DNA of 64,000 nucleotides from Simmondsia chinensis. Its lineage: Eukaryota > Streptophyta > Magnoliopsida > Caryophyllales > Simmondsiaceae. The notes beneath the pieces were generated by a model. That model did no database searches. It was not told the DNA's origin and saw nothing but the letters and a program-made list of their open reading frames with translations. Each line of letters opens with the position of its first letter. The stretch's first letter is position 1. Of this stretch, positions 1 to 11,109 are shown one piece after another. The stretch spans positions 1,803,001 through 1,867,000 of the forward strand of contig JAGTTD010000026.1 in the NCBI GenBank assembly GCA_018398585.1. The letters run 5' to 3'. A program made the position numbers and the translations under genes.

Positions 1-924
1 TACGACCATTTTTAATAGACCTAAAACAAATGATGATAATAGTTCAAGTATGGGTAAATACTTGTTAAACTCTGGGGGTCGTGAATTGGAAAAGAGAAAA
101 TTGTTCTCCTTGATATGAGAAGTAAGGAACAAGCGCATCGTTATGTGCTACTTCAGCTAGATGAAATCAAGGAACTTCGTGAGTAAGTGTTAATAGAAGC
201 AACTTTGTCAATATTAACTATTTTTGTTCAACCTACTAATAATTTTCTTATTATTGTGAATTTTTAAATGAAAAACGATGAGCATATTTCCATAGAGGTC
301 GATCTAATGCAACATTAGAAAATCAGTGGATTGTTGAAGAGTTTTCTGAGTGGCTTCAAAACCAGGTTAGTATATTTTATTCGATGTTGAAGTTGATATT
401 ATATATTCACCATTAATTTTGATACTACCTTTTATTCTATTGAGGTGCACATAATTGATGCAACTACCGAAGAAGGCCGATTGAGAAGGGCTTTAGCTGG
501 TGGGCTAAATCAGTATGCTAAAAGAATGAAGGGCTTTGTCCTTAATGGATACAAGTTTCATACAGAAGATCGTGAATGCTATATGAGGACACAAAATTCT
601 GGGGTCATGGTCGTAGCTGATGGACAAGTTTACTATGGCAAATTGACAAACGTATAAGAACTAGACTATTATGGGAGTTATAAAGTTGTCATTTTTCGTT
701 GTGATTGGGTAGATATAAATAGGGGCTTAAGAACATTTAGAAATGATGGTGTTTGTGTGAACTTCTCTAAGTTGATGCATACGGGTCGATTGTTGAAAGA
801 TGATCCATTTGTCATCTCATCTCAAGCAAAGCAAGTTTTCTATATTCAAGATGAGATGCAAAAGAGATGGTATCATGTCATTAAGACTAAACCTAGAGAC
901 TTGTATGATCTAGGCGAGATTTGA
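1..924 (+). pseudogene. 3' part of CACTA TNP2-like transposase gene
   Basis: This is the C-terminal end of the first gene of a CACTA (En/Spm) transposon, entering from the left edge. Exon pieces are about 1-185, 291-363 and 443-924. The first ends in the DUF4218-type stretch LLDMRSKEQAHRYVLLQ. The last covers the DUF4216-type region: KGFVLNGYKFHT, SGVMVVADG, then YYGSYKVVIFRCDWVD, ISSQAKQVFYIQD and PRDLYDLGEI before the stop. An in-frame TAA at 655-657, between KLTNV and ELDYYG, falls where the family normally has a hydrophobic residue, so this copy is nonsense-mutated. The piece at 60-185 is readable only after a frame change. The catalytic core lies outside the window. Family assignment is confident; exact exon limits are less so. 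Confidence 0.75.
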
Positions 925-1141
925 TCTTTGTTTTTTTAGAGTTGTGAAATAATGTTACGTGTTGTTTCATTTTGTCCATGTATGTTAGTTTTCTTTTGTA
1001 CGTGTTGTTTCATTTTGTCCATGAACTTTGTTTCATTATTGATTATTTGTTTTACGGAACATATTTGCTTCTCATTTTATTTTTGTAATTTCCATTATAC
1101 ATCTACTAATTCTTTTATTTTTGGAAAAGCGTGGATTCACA

Positions 1142-3743
1142 ATGAGGAGTTTTCTTAGAAGTTGCAAATCAGTGCAGTCCTCAACAGCAACACTGGAACA
1201 TGAAGGAGGTGATGACAGTCAGCCAAGACCTTCAACATCTCAAGCAGAGGGACCAGTAAGGGAAGTTGGTGTTTGGTCCACTGACATGCCATTTGATGAG
1301 AGGGAGCTACTTCAACTTATCGGTAAATGTTTTCAATTTTATAGCATTAATTATGGTAATAATTTTTCAATCAATTAGAAAAGTAATGGTATATCTTAAT
1401 CGTTAATAGATGGCCAAGGTAACTTGAGTACCTTAAGGACGATACCGGTTAAGGAAGTACGGCATCTTCCTGAAGGTGTAAGAATTATTGTGCGGTTCAA
1501 TGACCTACGCCAACCAATTAGAAAGGGTGGCGATTTGTTGATCCGGTTTATTGGAGAGGTTGCAAAAATGGGATGGTTTTGTCCACTCGGAGTAAGAGAT
1601 TGGCATATGATGAATGACCAATACAAAGCAGAAACTATTGAGGTTATTCAAGTAAGTATTATTTATGTCTGAAGTTTACTTTATATATATGATATAATAT
1701 GTATGTCTGAAGTTTCTGAACTTTATCATTGTATTAATTAAGGTTTTATACTCTTAATTGTGTTAATTTAATTCAATAGTATAATTGGCAATAGGTTCTT
1801 CTATCAAATTTTACTGCTAGAGTGAAATGTGGATATAGCACTGAAATGTGGTTGCTCTCTGACTAGTACAACTACTGCTTTATGCCTTCTTACTATTCCC
1901 TTGCCTTTTTGTGACATTATTGTTGGATTTTATGTTTTAGGAAAAATTTTCAATGCCCAGTGATGTATTGATTGATAAATCAATACTACAGCATCTTGGC
2001 AAAATGTGGAGGGGTTATAAGACGAGTTTGAAAGCACAATATTGCCAAGGGAACAAAACTGAGGCTGAAGTTATTGCAACAGTGCCACGAGGAGTTAATC
2101 GTGACCAATGGATAACTTTGGTACATTTTTGGTTTTCTCCACAAGGCAAGGTAAAATAATTTCTTTTTAAGTAATTTTTGATTGGTTAAAAAGGGGAAAG
2201 CAGATTGATATTGATTATGAATGTAAAGTTTTTCTTGGATTGATGTTGATTTCCAATATCAGGAGAATAGTAAATGCGGCAAAGAAGCACATGCCAAGCA
2301 GAATCAGTTTCACACGACTGGTTCAACAAGTTATGCGAATAAAAGATATAGTTTTGTAAGGATTTTAGTATATGTTTAGTGTATTATTACTATCTACTTG
2401 TTAAATTAGTTAAGACTTATGTTGACGTATTGATTGTAGGAAATTAACAAAGGGAGGAAGCCCACCAGGATAGAGTTTTACTAGGAAACTCATACCAGGA
2501 AAAGTGGTGGCTTTTTTGAGAATACGGTTTCACAAGAATTTATGGTGGGTTTTATTATTATCTCACATTTCTTTTAATTTAAATGTATTTAATGTCTTTT
2601 TCTCTTCTTTGTAGGATACAGCTAGAGAAATAGTTGAGGCTCGACTTGGATCTTCTTCCAGACCTCAATCAGAAATCGAGGAGGAAGTATTTACCGAGTT
2701 AATGTATGAACAGGAAAATTCGGGCTATCGAGCGGTAGGCTATGGATTTGGCGTGAAGAGGAGTGATATATACGGAATCAGGGGTGAACTAAAGAAAAGG
2801 GGACTCGATCGTACCGGTGATCATGTCGAAGTGCAAAATATGAAAATAGAATTGGCCAATGTAAAGCAGCAAATGAGAAGGCTCCTACCCATCTATGATG
2901 CTGTTTCTTCTGGCCAAGCATCATATGAAATGATAGCAGAAGGTCGAGCAATTATTACTGCGATTGCTGATCCGGTAAGATAATCTATTTAATTTGTATT
3001 TGTTTGTACTATAATACAAATAATTGCCTTTCTAATCCTTTGTAAATAATGAAATTGATGATGTGAATGATTGAGACAAAAGGCGGCATTGGGGTTGGTA
3101 CTTTTGGGAAACTACATGAATTTACCATGTGAAGCAAAATTTTGGATCAGATATGCTTGTCTTGCTGCTTGATAAGATGGTTTGGTTTTTGGATGTTTTG
3201 ACACTTCTTTTACTAAATCTTTTCTCTAATATCTTCATTGATAATCCTCTTTCAATTTTTCCCATATGAGGAATAGCCTAACTTTAGATAACAAGATATA
3301 ATTTGAATCATGTGCGTTGTGCTTTGCAAGATGTGGCAGAGAGTGGAATCTCATGTGCTATATTGTCGCCTTAAGATGTAGCAAACTCTTCATTTACTTC
3401 AAGCACATACTAGAAGAAAATGAAAATGGACGGCAAACTAAATAGGTGGCAATCACATGATATGGAAGTCATGAGATGCCGCACAACCTAGGCCTCCCTC
3501 TATCTACTCCTACTTCCCTTCCAAAAGGGATTGTGGACACTTGAGGGTTGACGGGTTCCGATGAATGATTTCATGTGCTCATTGTTATTGATTTATGTGA
3601 TAGTAAACTGGTAGATTGATATTTTGTACATAAGTAATGTTATTATTGTGTTGTCTATACAGGGTAGAGATGAATCGGGATCAGGTGATGGTGAACCCTC
3701 AAATTTTTTTGCATCTCCAAGCACGCCAAGCTCATTCGGTTGA
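1142..3743 (+). pseudogene. Second CACTA gene, plant Ptta/En/Spm transposase-family protein, seven exons, one stop
   Basis: Accessory gene of the same CACTA element (Transposase_24-type). Seven exons join in phase: 1142-1322, 1410-1651, 1941-2150, 2263-2355, 2440-2544, 2615-2974 and 3663-3743, all with GT/AG borders. The family signatures appear in order: GEVAKMGWFCPLGVRDWHMM, then VPRGVNRDQWITLVHFW, then HTTGSTSYANKR, PTRIEFY and ETHTRKSGGFFEN, and a C-terminal helical segment (LANVKQQMRRLLPIYDA) before a serine-rich tail. The only visible lesion is TAG at 2482-2484 in exon 5, so the copy is nearly intact. Related proteins (TNPA-like) bind subterminal repeats, which agrees with the GC-rich repeats just downstream. 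The start ATG at 1142 is a choice; an upstream exon is possible. Confidence 0.75.
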
Positions 3744-4098
3744 TTGATATATTTGTGAAGAATGTACTTGACTAAGTTAGCATTGTGTTTTTTTTTTTTT
3801 TTTTTTTGGTTGATATTAGATTAATTATGTTGATATTTGGAGTGAAAAAAATCTCAAATTTTGTATTGAACTATTAAAGTACATTGACAATGTTGTAATA
3901 TTTTGATTGTCGAATACGGAGTCTTATAAAAAATTTATCAGTTTAGTTGATATTTTTTTATTAAGTAATTATATATATATATATATGTGTGTGTGTGTGC
4001 GTGTGTGTGGAAAATATGCACAAATAAATAGGCAATACAGGCTGTTTGTAAAATGTCCATGCTAAGAAGAGAAAATAGGGTATTTAAAAAACTCAAAA

Positions 4099-4269
4099 AA
4101 TCTCGACATTAAAAAATGCCGAAAAATATCGGCGGTTCGGCGTTTTTTATTCTCGGCGTTTTCTTTCTCGGCGCTTGTCCTAAGCGCCGATAATGAAATT
4201 CTCAGCGCTTTTTTGCTCCGAGAATTGCAAAAAAAAGGGCCGAGATTAGTGTTGGTAACATTTTCTCGT
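4099..4269 (+). repeat. CACTA subterminal repeat block and likely right terminus
   Basis: GC-rich short repeats built on CTCGGCG / TCTCGGCGCTT occur in both orientations within AT-rich flanks, as is usual just inside a CACTA terminus. The block ends with ACATTTTCTCGTA, whose complement TACGAGAAAATG resembles a CACTACNAGAAAA terminus with its outermost bases lost. The element therefore probably ends near 4269. No 3-bp target duplication can be tested, because the left end is outside the window. Confidence 0.5.
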
Positions 4270-4407
4270 AAAATATTAGGGCAAAAAATTAAAAACCCGC
4301 AAGTTTACAACGTAGATTAAAAATGATGGCAATACAATATGCCAATGGTAATTCAGTCTAATATTTTAAAATTTTTTCTAGCATGGTGGCAATGGACCCC
4401 TGCGGCG

Positions 4408-5911
4408 CTAGGTTGGAGAAGTTCTCCAACATCCATACAACAATATATACCAGTTTAGATATTGTGTGTGGAATGGTTGGATAATAAGATTCAGAAAAAA
4501 TGTAGTAGCATCTCTAAAAAGAACTAAAAATTTACAGATTTTATTAATTATATCCCAATCTATATTATCTAAATTAAAACAACTTAGATCCATATAATTT
4601 TCATGTACAAATTTTATTAAGGTGTCTTTATCTGGTATACATCTTTCTAACATTAAAATTGTTAATGACGACCTAGTATATGCATCTAATTTAAAATGTT
4701 TCCAACAAATTCCTTGTGATTGACACATTTTTTAAAATTTTGTTGCCTAATTTCAAATGTTCCAATTGCTATAATTACTTGTCTTAAAATTGTGAGAAAA
4801 AAATCTTCAAGTTGTATGCCATCCATTATCATTATATACAAAATATAACAGATGCAATGCAAATGAAAATATTTTCCATCTAACATGAGCCTCAAACACC
4901 TAATTAATTGCTTAACAGATGAAATGTTATTAGTAGCATTATCAAAAGTAATACTAAAAATTTTGTTGTCTGTCCCCCACTCACAACATTCGTTCCCAAT
5001 GGCATCTATGATTGCATGAGTACTATGGGGATATTTGGATAAGAGAAAATGAATAATACCTTTTTTTGCATTACGTTAGAAGAATCAATCCAATGTGCAA
5101 TTATGCACATGAAAGGTATGTCGGATTTCGTCTTCCACGTGTCAGACATCAACGAGATTATGCTTGTGTTCGTCTTAAAAAAAATTTTAAGCTCGTTTTT
5201 CATAGTTACAAATTCTTTAAATGCGTCCCGCTTGAAAGTGTTCTGAGGGACTGTTTGAGCAGTAGGGTTTAATGCAGTTCTACAGTACCGGACAAATCTA
5301 GGGTCCTTGCCGATAGTAAACAGCTTTTCAGTCGAAATGACGTATCTCATTCATTTGTGTTTATTAGTTTCTTGTGTAAACCTGCAGTTTGCAAGCGCAT
5401 CAGTCACTTGTTGTACGAAATTTGTTGGGATGTATCCGCATTTAAGTCGGGGTGAGAATTTTATAAAGTGTTGTTTTAAAGTGCTGGTCCTACTACCATA
5501 TGGATGGCTGAAGGCTTTAGGAGTATTACAAAGTTTGCAATGTGCTTCATTATTTTCATGATATAGTGTAAAATATTCCCATACTTGACTAGTAGGATGT
5601 CTATTAGTGGTACTCGTGTTGTCAGAATCGGGCGTTTGAGTTTCATCATTGCTGGGTGCACGTTTGGGTTCGGGTTTGGGACCCGCATCACCCGATTCAC
5701 TAGGATAACCCTGCTCGTATCCGTGTTTATATTCCCAACTAGAGGTGTCTGTGTATGGAGGTGACCTGATGGGTTCTTAAAAAATATGTTCTTCGGTATT
5801 AAGCTCAACTCCTCTAGATTGGCCACCACTACCCATTCTAGGGGCTTTAGGCGATCAAGAAGAGCTAAAACTAGATCGGCCAGCTCCAGATGAAGATAAT
5901 CTATGTGCCAT
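4408..5911 (-). pseudogene. hAT transposase pseudogene, BED finger to mid-domain
   Basis: Read on the minus strand from an ATG at 5911 (MAHRLSSSGAG), the pieces follow the order of Ac-like transposases. A serine-rich N terminus is followed by a BED zinc finger near 5480-5610 (VWEYFTLYHENN, AHCKLCN and a later histidine), then IGKDPRFVRYCRTALNP and SIISLMSDTWK near 5110-5310. Next comes the CFHLRCICHIL-like block with MDGIQL (4700-4890), then LTILMLERCIPDKDTLI and the region at 4408-4728. Several frameshifts and stops separate them. The C-terminal dimerisation domain is absent. The order matches the plus-strand copy at 47418-49506, which confirms the assignment. It is non-functional. Confidence 0.72.
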
Positions 5912-6272
5912 TATATTATGAATATATTTTTATAAAAGCATGCAAAATAAAAATGATAAGTAAGAGTGCAAGTAAATAAAAATGACAAATAAATAAAATT
6001 TTAATATTATTTTATCGAAGCAAAAATTAAAATTTAAACTTCAACAATCTTCTACAAGCAGAATATAATTGAAACTTCAAATTTGAAAATTTGAGAGCAA
6101 AAAATTAGATTTAGAGAGTAGAGAAAATTGGAGAAAAGAGAATAAAAAATTGATGACTGTTGTGTGGTGAAATGAAAAAATTTGGTTAGTATTTATAGAA
6201 TTTTATAATTTTTTTTGTAAACTATGGGCACTAGCCATTGGGGGCTACCCCCAATGGGCCGGGCCAAGGCTA

Positions 6273-6287
6273 CCCCCCCCCCCCCCC
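6273..6287. repeat. Poly(C) run of 15
   Basis: Uninterrupted 15-nt C tract in the GC-rich 5' end of hAT copy 1. It is one of four such C/G runs in the window. Confidence 0.9.
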
Positions 6288-7003
6288 TTTTTGGGGAGCC
6301 CGTGGGCCGGGTCATGGGCCGACCAGGCCCACTGGCCATGTCTACATGTGGTTATCAATTCGAAATTTTTTTTATTTTGTGTTACTTTAAGTAACGACTA
6401 AATTTTTTAACCTTGACAAGATTCATTCTTGTTTTTTTTGACAATTGATGTCAAAATCCAAACAAAATATTAAAATAAGGAGTACAAATTTTTAATAGAG
6501 AGAAAGTAAAACTCAAAACAAAAGAACAAAAAGAGAACTGAAAAGTACAAAAATACAACCAATACAATGTACACGACTCAGAATCTAGAAAACTCACCTG
6601 AAAACGAACATCTTAAAGTTATTCATATTCCTGTTCTTTTTATTATCTTTGCTTCAGTGGCCACTACTGCTTGATTTGTCATGCTAATGCACCACATTCA
6701 TTTGTATTATTTTGATAAGTGAAGGGTCATATATGTCAAATATCTCACATCACTTTGACAATGTTAGTTTATATACTGAAAATATTTTTCTTTTATTAAA
6801 TTTTGTTTTAGGTATAATTAGACCCAATATTCTCTAAAATAATAGAAAAAAAGGTCATTTCGACCCCCGAAATTTGATATCCACTGTTGTTCGGTATTGG
6901 TTAATGTTGCGTATGAAAGAGTGTGCTAAAATATCACTTATCTTTTTGGCGTACTGACCTATACCAACTTATATGTTCAAAGTTTCCTGTCTTTATGAAG
7001 TCG

Positions 7004-7290
7004 ATCTTTTTTTCGAAAAGTAGGATGCAAGCCAAAAAGGGCACAAACGTGCATAGCAGAGCCTGAATGCAAGTAATATCAAGACATTTGATCTGACACC
7101 CAAACTCCAAAAAATGTTAAACCAAAACCTAGCCACACAAAAATCAAAAGACAGAAGCAGCAACAAATCGGAACAACTAAAACCAGTGTCAAAACAACGG
7201 AAAAAGACCAAACAAAACTAGCTGAACCAACAAAAAAAAAGCCCCAGAAACACCAAAAGCCAATCTTTTCAAAGGAGCACACACCTGATG
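7004..7290 (-). mobile_element. 5'-truncated L1-like fragment
   Basis: On the minus strand this stretch is GT/TTTG-rich and ends in a short A tract after TACTTTTCG, like other plant L1 3' ends in the window. The flanks ATGAAGTCGATC (left) and ATGAAAAGTCCT (right) could be a decayed target duplication. It interrupts the tandem array at the AAGTC motif. The overlapping open frames are compositional and do not resemble proteins. Confidence 0.45.
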
Positions 7291-7382
7291 ACGAGCATGA
7301 AAAGTCCTACTGCATTCGATGTATATATTCGGCAATCATTGATTTTCTATGCAATATACCTCCGTTATCATGTCTTAAGGGT

Positions 7383-8063
7383 GTGGGTGTGGGTGTGGGT
7401 GCGTTTTGAGCTTTGGGCTTTTGTGGGTGTTTTGGGTGTTTCTAGTCCCGGGGTTTGTGCTTGGGTGGCTGTCTTGGTGCCTGTTTTCGGTGGTGGAGGT
7501 GTGGGTGTTTTGTCGTCTTCTCTCTTTGAGTGTCCTTTGCTCGTGCTAGGCCGGGGGTTTGAGGTGTTGTAGGCCGTTGGGTTCCTGTTGGTCTATTTGT
7601 CTGTGGCGTCCATTATTGGGTTTGCAGGTGCGGTGCTGTTTTCTTCTCGTCTTTCTGTGGTGGTGCGTTGTAGTGTGTTGGTTTGCTTTTCGTTTTTGTG
7701 GGGGTGTGTCCTCGTTGGTTGTTTGTGTGGGGTGTTTGCCTTTGCTCTCTTCTCCTTGCTCCCGTTTGCTCGTGCTGGCCGTGTTTGTGTTGTTCTTTTG
7801 TTGGCCGTGTGGGCAGTTGGGTCGTCGCTTTGGTGCCCTTGTTGCATTTCTTAGTGGGTTGCTTTTGTGTTTTCGTGGTGTCTTCTTTTCTTCGGTTGTT
7901 GTTGAGGCTTGGGGCTGTGTGGAGTGGTTTTTGTCAGGTTGCCCGTGATTGCTGGGTTTTTGTAGTTTGTGTTTCCTTTTGATCTCTTGGATTTGTCCTT
8001 TCTCGCTTAGGACTTGATTTGTCCTTTTTGATCAATAAAATTTCAATTATCAAAAAAAAAAAA
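7383..8063 (+). mobile_element. 5'-truncated L1-type non-LTR retrotransposon 3' end
   Basis: This 681-bp GT-rich insert ends in AATAAAATTTC, ATTATC and a run of A residues. It is flanked by an exact 15-bp direct repeat TCATGTCTTAAGGGT (7368-7382 and 8064-8078), the hallmark of target-primed reverse transcription. No reverse-transcriptase or endonuclease coding remains, so this is 3' untranslated sequence. The long Cys/Trp/Val-rich open frames over it are products of the T/G skew. Confidence 0.82.
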
Positions 8064-8701
8064 TCATGTCTTAAGGGTCCTAATAATAACTTCCTCTTCC
8101 CTGTCAAATTGAAGACCGAGCTTATGACCAAACTTCCAAGCTCGTTTAGCAGAGGATCTTTCAGGCGTATCCTTTAGACTGGTATCAAAGGTAAGCCCAA
8201 TTTTTTTGGCATGGTCTACAGTATGCATGAAGAGGGTCTGCTAAAATATCCAATATTGTTTATGTTAGGCTCAATGTGGTGAGAGCATCTCTCTCCTGCG
8301 AAGTCAATTTTCCAAGTGGAATGAGGCCAAACATCCTCTAATAGGATATCTATGCGTGAAGGGCTGTGTTAGAATATGGCACATTCTTCTGTCATTAAAT
8401 TAATTTTTCAGGTATAATTATACCTAATATTCTCTAAAATAATATAAAAAAGGGCCCATTTTTTTTTTTATTTTGACCCCCTAATTCTGATATCTACTCT
8501 TCTTTGGCATTGGTCAAAGTGGCATTTCAATGGGTGTGCTAAAATATTACATTTCTTCTTGCTATACTGGTATGTACTAACTTATATGTTGAAGGTATCA
8601 TGTTCTTATTAAGTCAATCTTCCAGACGGGCTTAGGCCTATATTCTCTCGACTGGTATCGAAGTTAAACATAGAATTTTTTGGCATGATCCGTACTACAC
8701 A

Positions 8702-8886
8702 TTTTTTTGGGTAATTAAGTAGAAATCCAAAGAGTATTGGGTCTTTAAGTAATACAAAATAAATTCATAAAAACCGAAGCCTAAAGTACTCCTTACAAAA
8801 CATCAAAACACAAGGCGAAAACGATTAGACTCACACCCCTTTAAGCAAAGCAGCCATAAACATTTCAGTAGTAACCATATGCTTCA
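8702..8886 (-). mobile_element. 185-bp L1 3' fragment, reverse orientation
   Basis: It begins on the plus strand with a T run (poly(A) of a minus-strand insert). It is flanked by imperfect 15-bp repeats, GATCCGTACTACACA at 8687-8701 and GATCCACACTATGCA at 8887-8901. The paralogous array unit near 8208-8230 lacks the insert and reads straight through, which defines the empty site. Confidence 0.6.
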
Positions 8887-9009
8887 GATCCACACTATGC
8901 ATAAAGATGGTGTGTTAAATATATCATATTCTTCGTTTTAAACTCAATATGGTGAACGCCCCCTCTCTTGCAAAGTCAATTTTCCAGGTGGAATTAGGCA
9001 AAACATGCT

Positions 9010-9160
9010 CTAATATGGTATTTGTGCATCGGGGCGTGTGTTGAATATCCCGCATCGTCTAATATGGTATTTGTGCATCAAGGCGTGTGTTGAATATCCC
9101 GCATCGTACGTCTAATATGGTATTTGTGCATCGGGGCGTGTGTTGAATATCCCGCATCGT
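9010..9160. repeat. 49-bp tandem triplication
   Basis: Three nearly identical 49-bp units lie at 9010-9058, 9059-9107 and 9112-9160, each running from CTAATATGGTATTTGTGCAT to ATATCCCGCATCGT. Units 1 and 3 read CGGGG where unit 2 reads CAAGG. A 4-bp ACGT spacer sits between units 2 and 3. This is a recent local expansion within the older array. Confidence 0.92.
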
Positions 9161-9175
9161 CTTAGTATGCTGGCA

Positions 9176-9455
9176 CACTACAAGAAGTCTGAATACTGCA
9201 ATGACTATGTTAAGATGAAAGTTGATGCATTAGGGTTCTAAGGAAGCTGCCTAATATGGCAAAAATGTTGGACGTAAAATAACTAAACGATCACTATACA
9301 AAGAAAGACTTCGTTTTGGTTCAAATGAATGTTGGGGTACTACATTGAAAATCCTCATCGTAAATGAGGCTAGTAGGGTGAAATATTTTGCCCTTATATA
9401 TATGAGGACAATTACGGTGATATTTTTCATTGCCTTTTTACTTTTTCTTGCAGTG
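9176..9455. mobile_element. 280-bp non-autonomous CACTA element
   Basis: The left end is CACTACAAGAAG and the right end, read inward on the other strand, is CACTGCAAGAAA, matching the plant CACTA terminal consensus. A 3-bp duplication GCA flanks it (9173-9175 and 9456-9458). The array paralogue near 8550 has the uninterrupted sequence CTATACTGGTATGTACTAAC, so the empty site is visible in the same window. There is no coding content. Confidence 0.85.
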
Positions 9456-9640
9456 GCATGTACTGACTTATATGGTGAGAGTATCCCTTTTGGCTAAGCT
9501 AATTTTCCAAGAGGAGGTAAACCAAATATATCATTTCATCTGATATATTGACATGTATCACCTTTATATGGTTAGGACATTCTTTTTCTAGTAAGTTGCT
9601 TTTTAAAATATAGTTATCAATTTCGTGTAAAAATATATAG

Positions 9641-10740
9641 GATACCAATAGGGAGGAAAAAAGGATATTCGTCCTCATTTATGTGTCCAATTTCCTACTT
9701 AAAAATGTTTGTTTTACACTATATTATATGCCTAAGTAATAATGTTGGGAAAATGGGCAAATGAGTAATCAAAATTTGAACTTAAAACATACAAAACTAA
9801 CTTCAAACAACCAACCGAACCCAAAAGAGTAAACTTGAGACTCTAAAATGCTAAATTTGTAGCTAGGAACAATCTCGAGCTTGTATGGGGAAATCTCAGA
9901 GATGTATCAAACAACCTCGAACTCAATTGCAAATGAAAGCAAACCAATTAAGCAACAAATGCAAGCAAGAAGCAAAGAGGACAGATTGGACCAAAGAATT
10001 GGTCCGCCATATGGAGTTCGCCACCCTAAGTAGTTTATGCCCCACCATTGGTACAACAAGATTAACTGGCACTCTAACTCACAGGGTTAATATAGAGCCA
10101 CCTTTGTCGCATAGTCCAAATACATGGACTGACATTGAAGTATAAGAACTACCTTGAGATACAAGTAGTACAGAGGAAGAGGGAAGAATAAGTGTTTGTG
10201 TTAATTGTGTCTAACAAATTCCACATGTTGGAGCCACTACCAGTCAAGGAAGGACAGCGAGAAATCTAACCCCAATATAGTATTGGGCAGATGTGGAAAA
10301 ATGAGGAATCTGATTTAGTCATAGAAAAAGCATATATGAAATGAGTGGACGATTTTACAGTCAACTGTTAGCAACCTAAACTCAAGCTTGAACCCCTTGA
10401 ACTCGAAAAAGGAGTAATGGGCGAGGAGTAAATTTCCGTATTCCTAATTTTGACACAAAGCGATAGTCCTATAGGGCAGGGGGCGCGTGCTTGCGTGGTC
10501 CTCAAGGCCCACTCTAAGCCCATAAGACTTTATCAAGTGAAGGTAGCAGAGGACATTTAAAGTTAACTCTCTTGCCTTTGGATTTTCTATGTGGAACAAT
10601 GACTCCAGAACAAAATTGAAGCACTCCTTATTCCCGATAGATTAGTTGTGAAATAAGGTTGAGAGAAATGAGAAAGAAAATGAAAAGAAGAAAAATAAAA
10701 TCAAGGAGTGAAAAACGAGCACAAGTGAAAAAATAAAAAA
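9641..10740. other. Intergenic stretch, no gene recognised
   Basis: No protein similarity or mobile-element end was found. The open frame at 9885-10145 has no recognisable motif or splice context. Confidence 0.5.
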
Positions 10741-10754
10741 ATAAAAAGAGCACT

Positions 10755-11010
10755 TTAGGCTCGAGCTTAGCTTGCCATCGCCTCGAGCATTGATTAGGCT
10801 CAATCAAGAAAAGAAACGAACTTCATTCAGGCATACTTGAGAAAAGAACTCCATTCGGGCATGATTAGCTTGCTCAAGCTCGGCTAGTTTAGACTCACTT
10901 AAGTTTTTTTTTTTTCAAATTCAGTTGGACTTGATTAGGCTCAGCTCAGCTTATTTGAACTCAAGCTTGGTTTAATTGTTTGTATTTACCCTCATGAATA
11001 GTTTCAAGAT
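10755..11010. repeat. GAGCTCGAGCTTG-type low-complexity element
   Basis: Dense variants of GCTCGAGCTTAGCTTG, TTGATTAGGCTC and CTCAAGCTTGG occur in both orientations. The same word set recurs at 33431-33995, 43094-43510, 46404-46948 and 58010-58500. It resembles the interior of widespread plant non-autonomous hAT-like elements. Clear termini are not visible in this copy. Confidence 0.5.
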
Positions 11011-11109
11011 TGGTTCATTTATGACCATATAAGGCTCCCAAGCCTACACACTTAAGGTTTACAAAGCTTGAGCTTGAAGTGAGTCAAGACATTTGAGTTT
11101 TCGGACAAG

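Larger units (their letters stand above)
4396..6345 (-). mobile_element. Truncated hAT DNA transposon (copy 1)
   Basis: Reverse-oriented hAT element. It holds the broken transposase gene at 4408-5911 and a GC-rich 5' region at about 6230-6345 with repeated GGGCC/GGCCC words, typical of subterminal sequence in this plant hAT group. The transposase stops short of the dimerisation domain near 4400, so the 3' end is missing. It shares N-terminal and central protein sequence with the second hAT copy at 47110-49980. Confidence 0.65.
6720..9640. repeat. Degenerate tandem-repeat array, interrupted by L1 and CACTA insertions
   Basis: A unit of roughly 300 bp recurs. Its order is GTGTGCTAAAATATC, a spacer, (AC)TTATATGGTGAGAGTATC, then AAGTCAATTTTCCAAGTGG and a CTAATATGGTAT segment. 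Recognisable starts lie near 6928, 8229, 8535, 8911, 9025 and 9144. A second shared block, GGTATAATTA..CCTAATATTCTCTAAAATAAT, occurs near 6811 and 8411. Copies are diverged. The array has been opened by three L1 fragments and one CACTA miniature. No coding content was recognised. Confidence 0.6.

Noticed and set aside
7559..7982. Overlapping Cys/Trp/Val-rich ORFs resembling small membrane proteins
   Set aside because: They lie wholly inside an L1 3' fragment with a 15-bp duplication; the T/G skew opens several frames at once.
9010..9160. CRISPR-like spaced repeats
   Set aside because: Units are contiguous tandem copies without unique spacers, in plant DNA.
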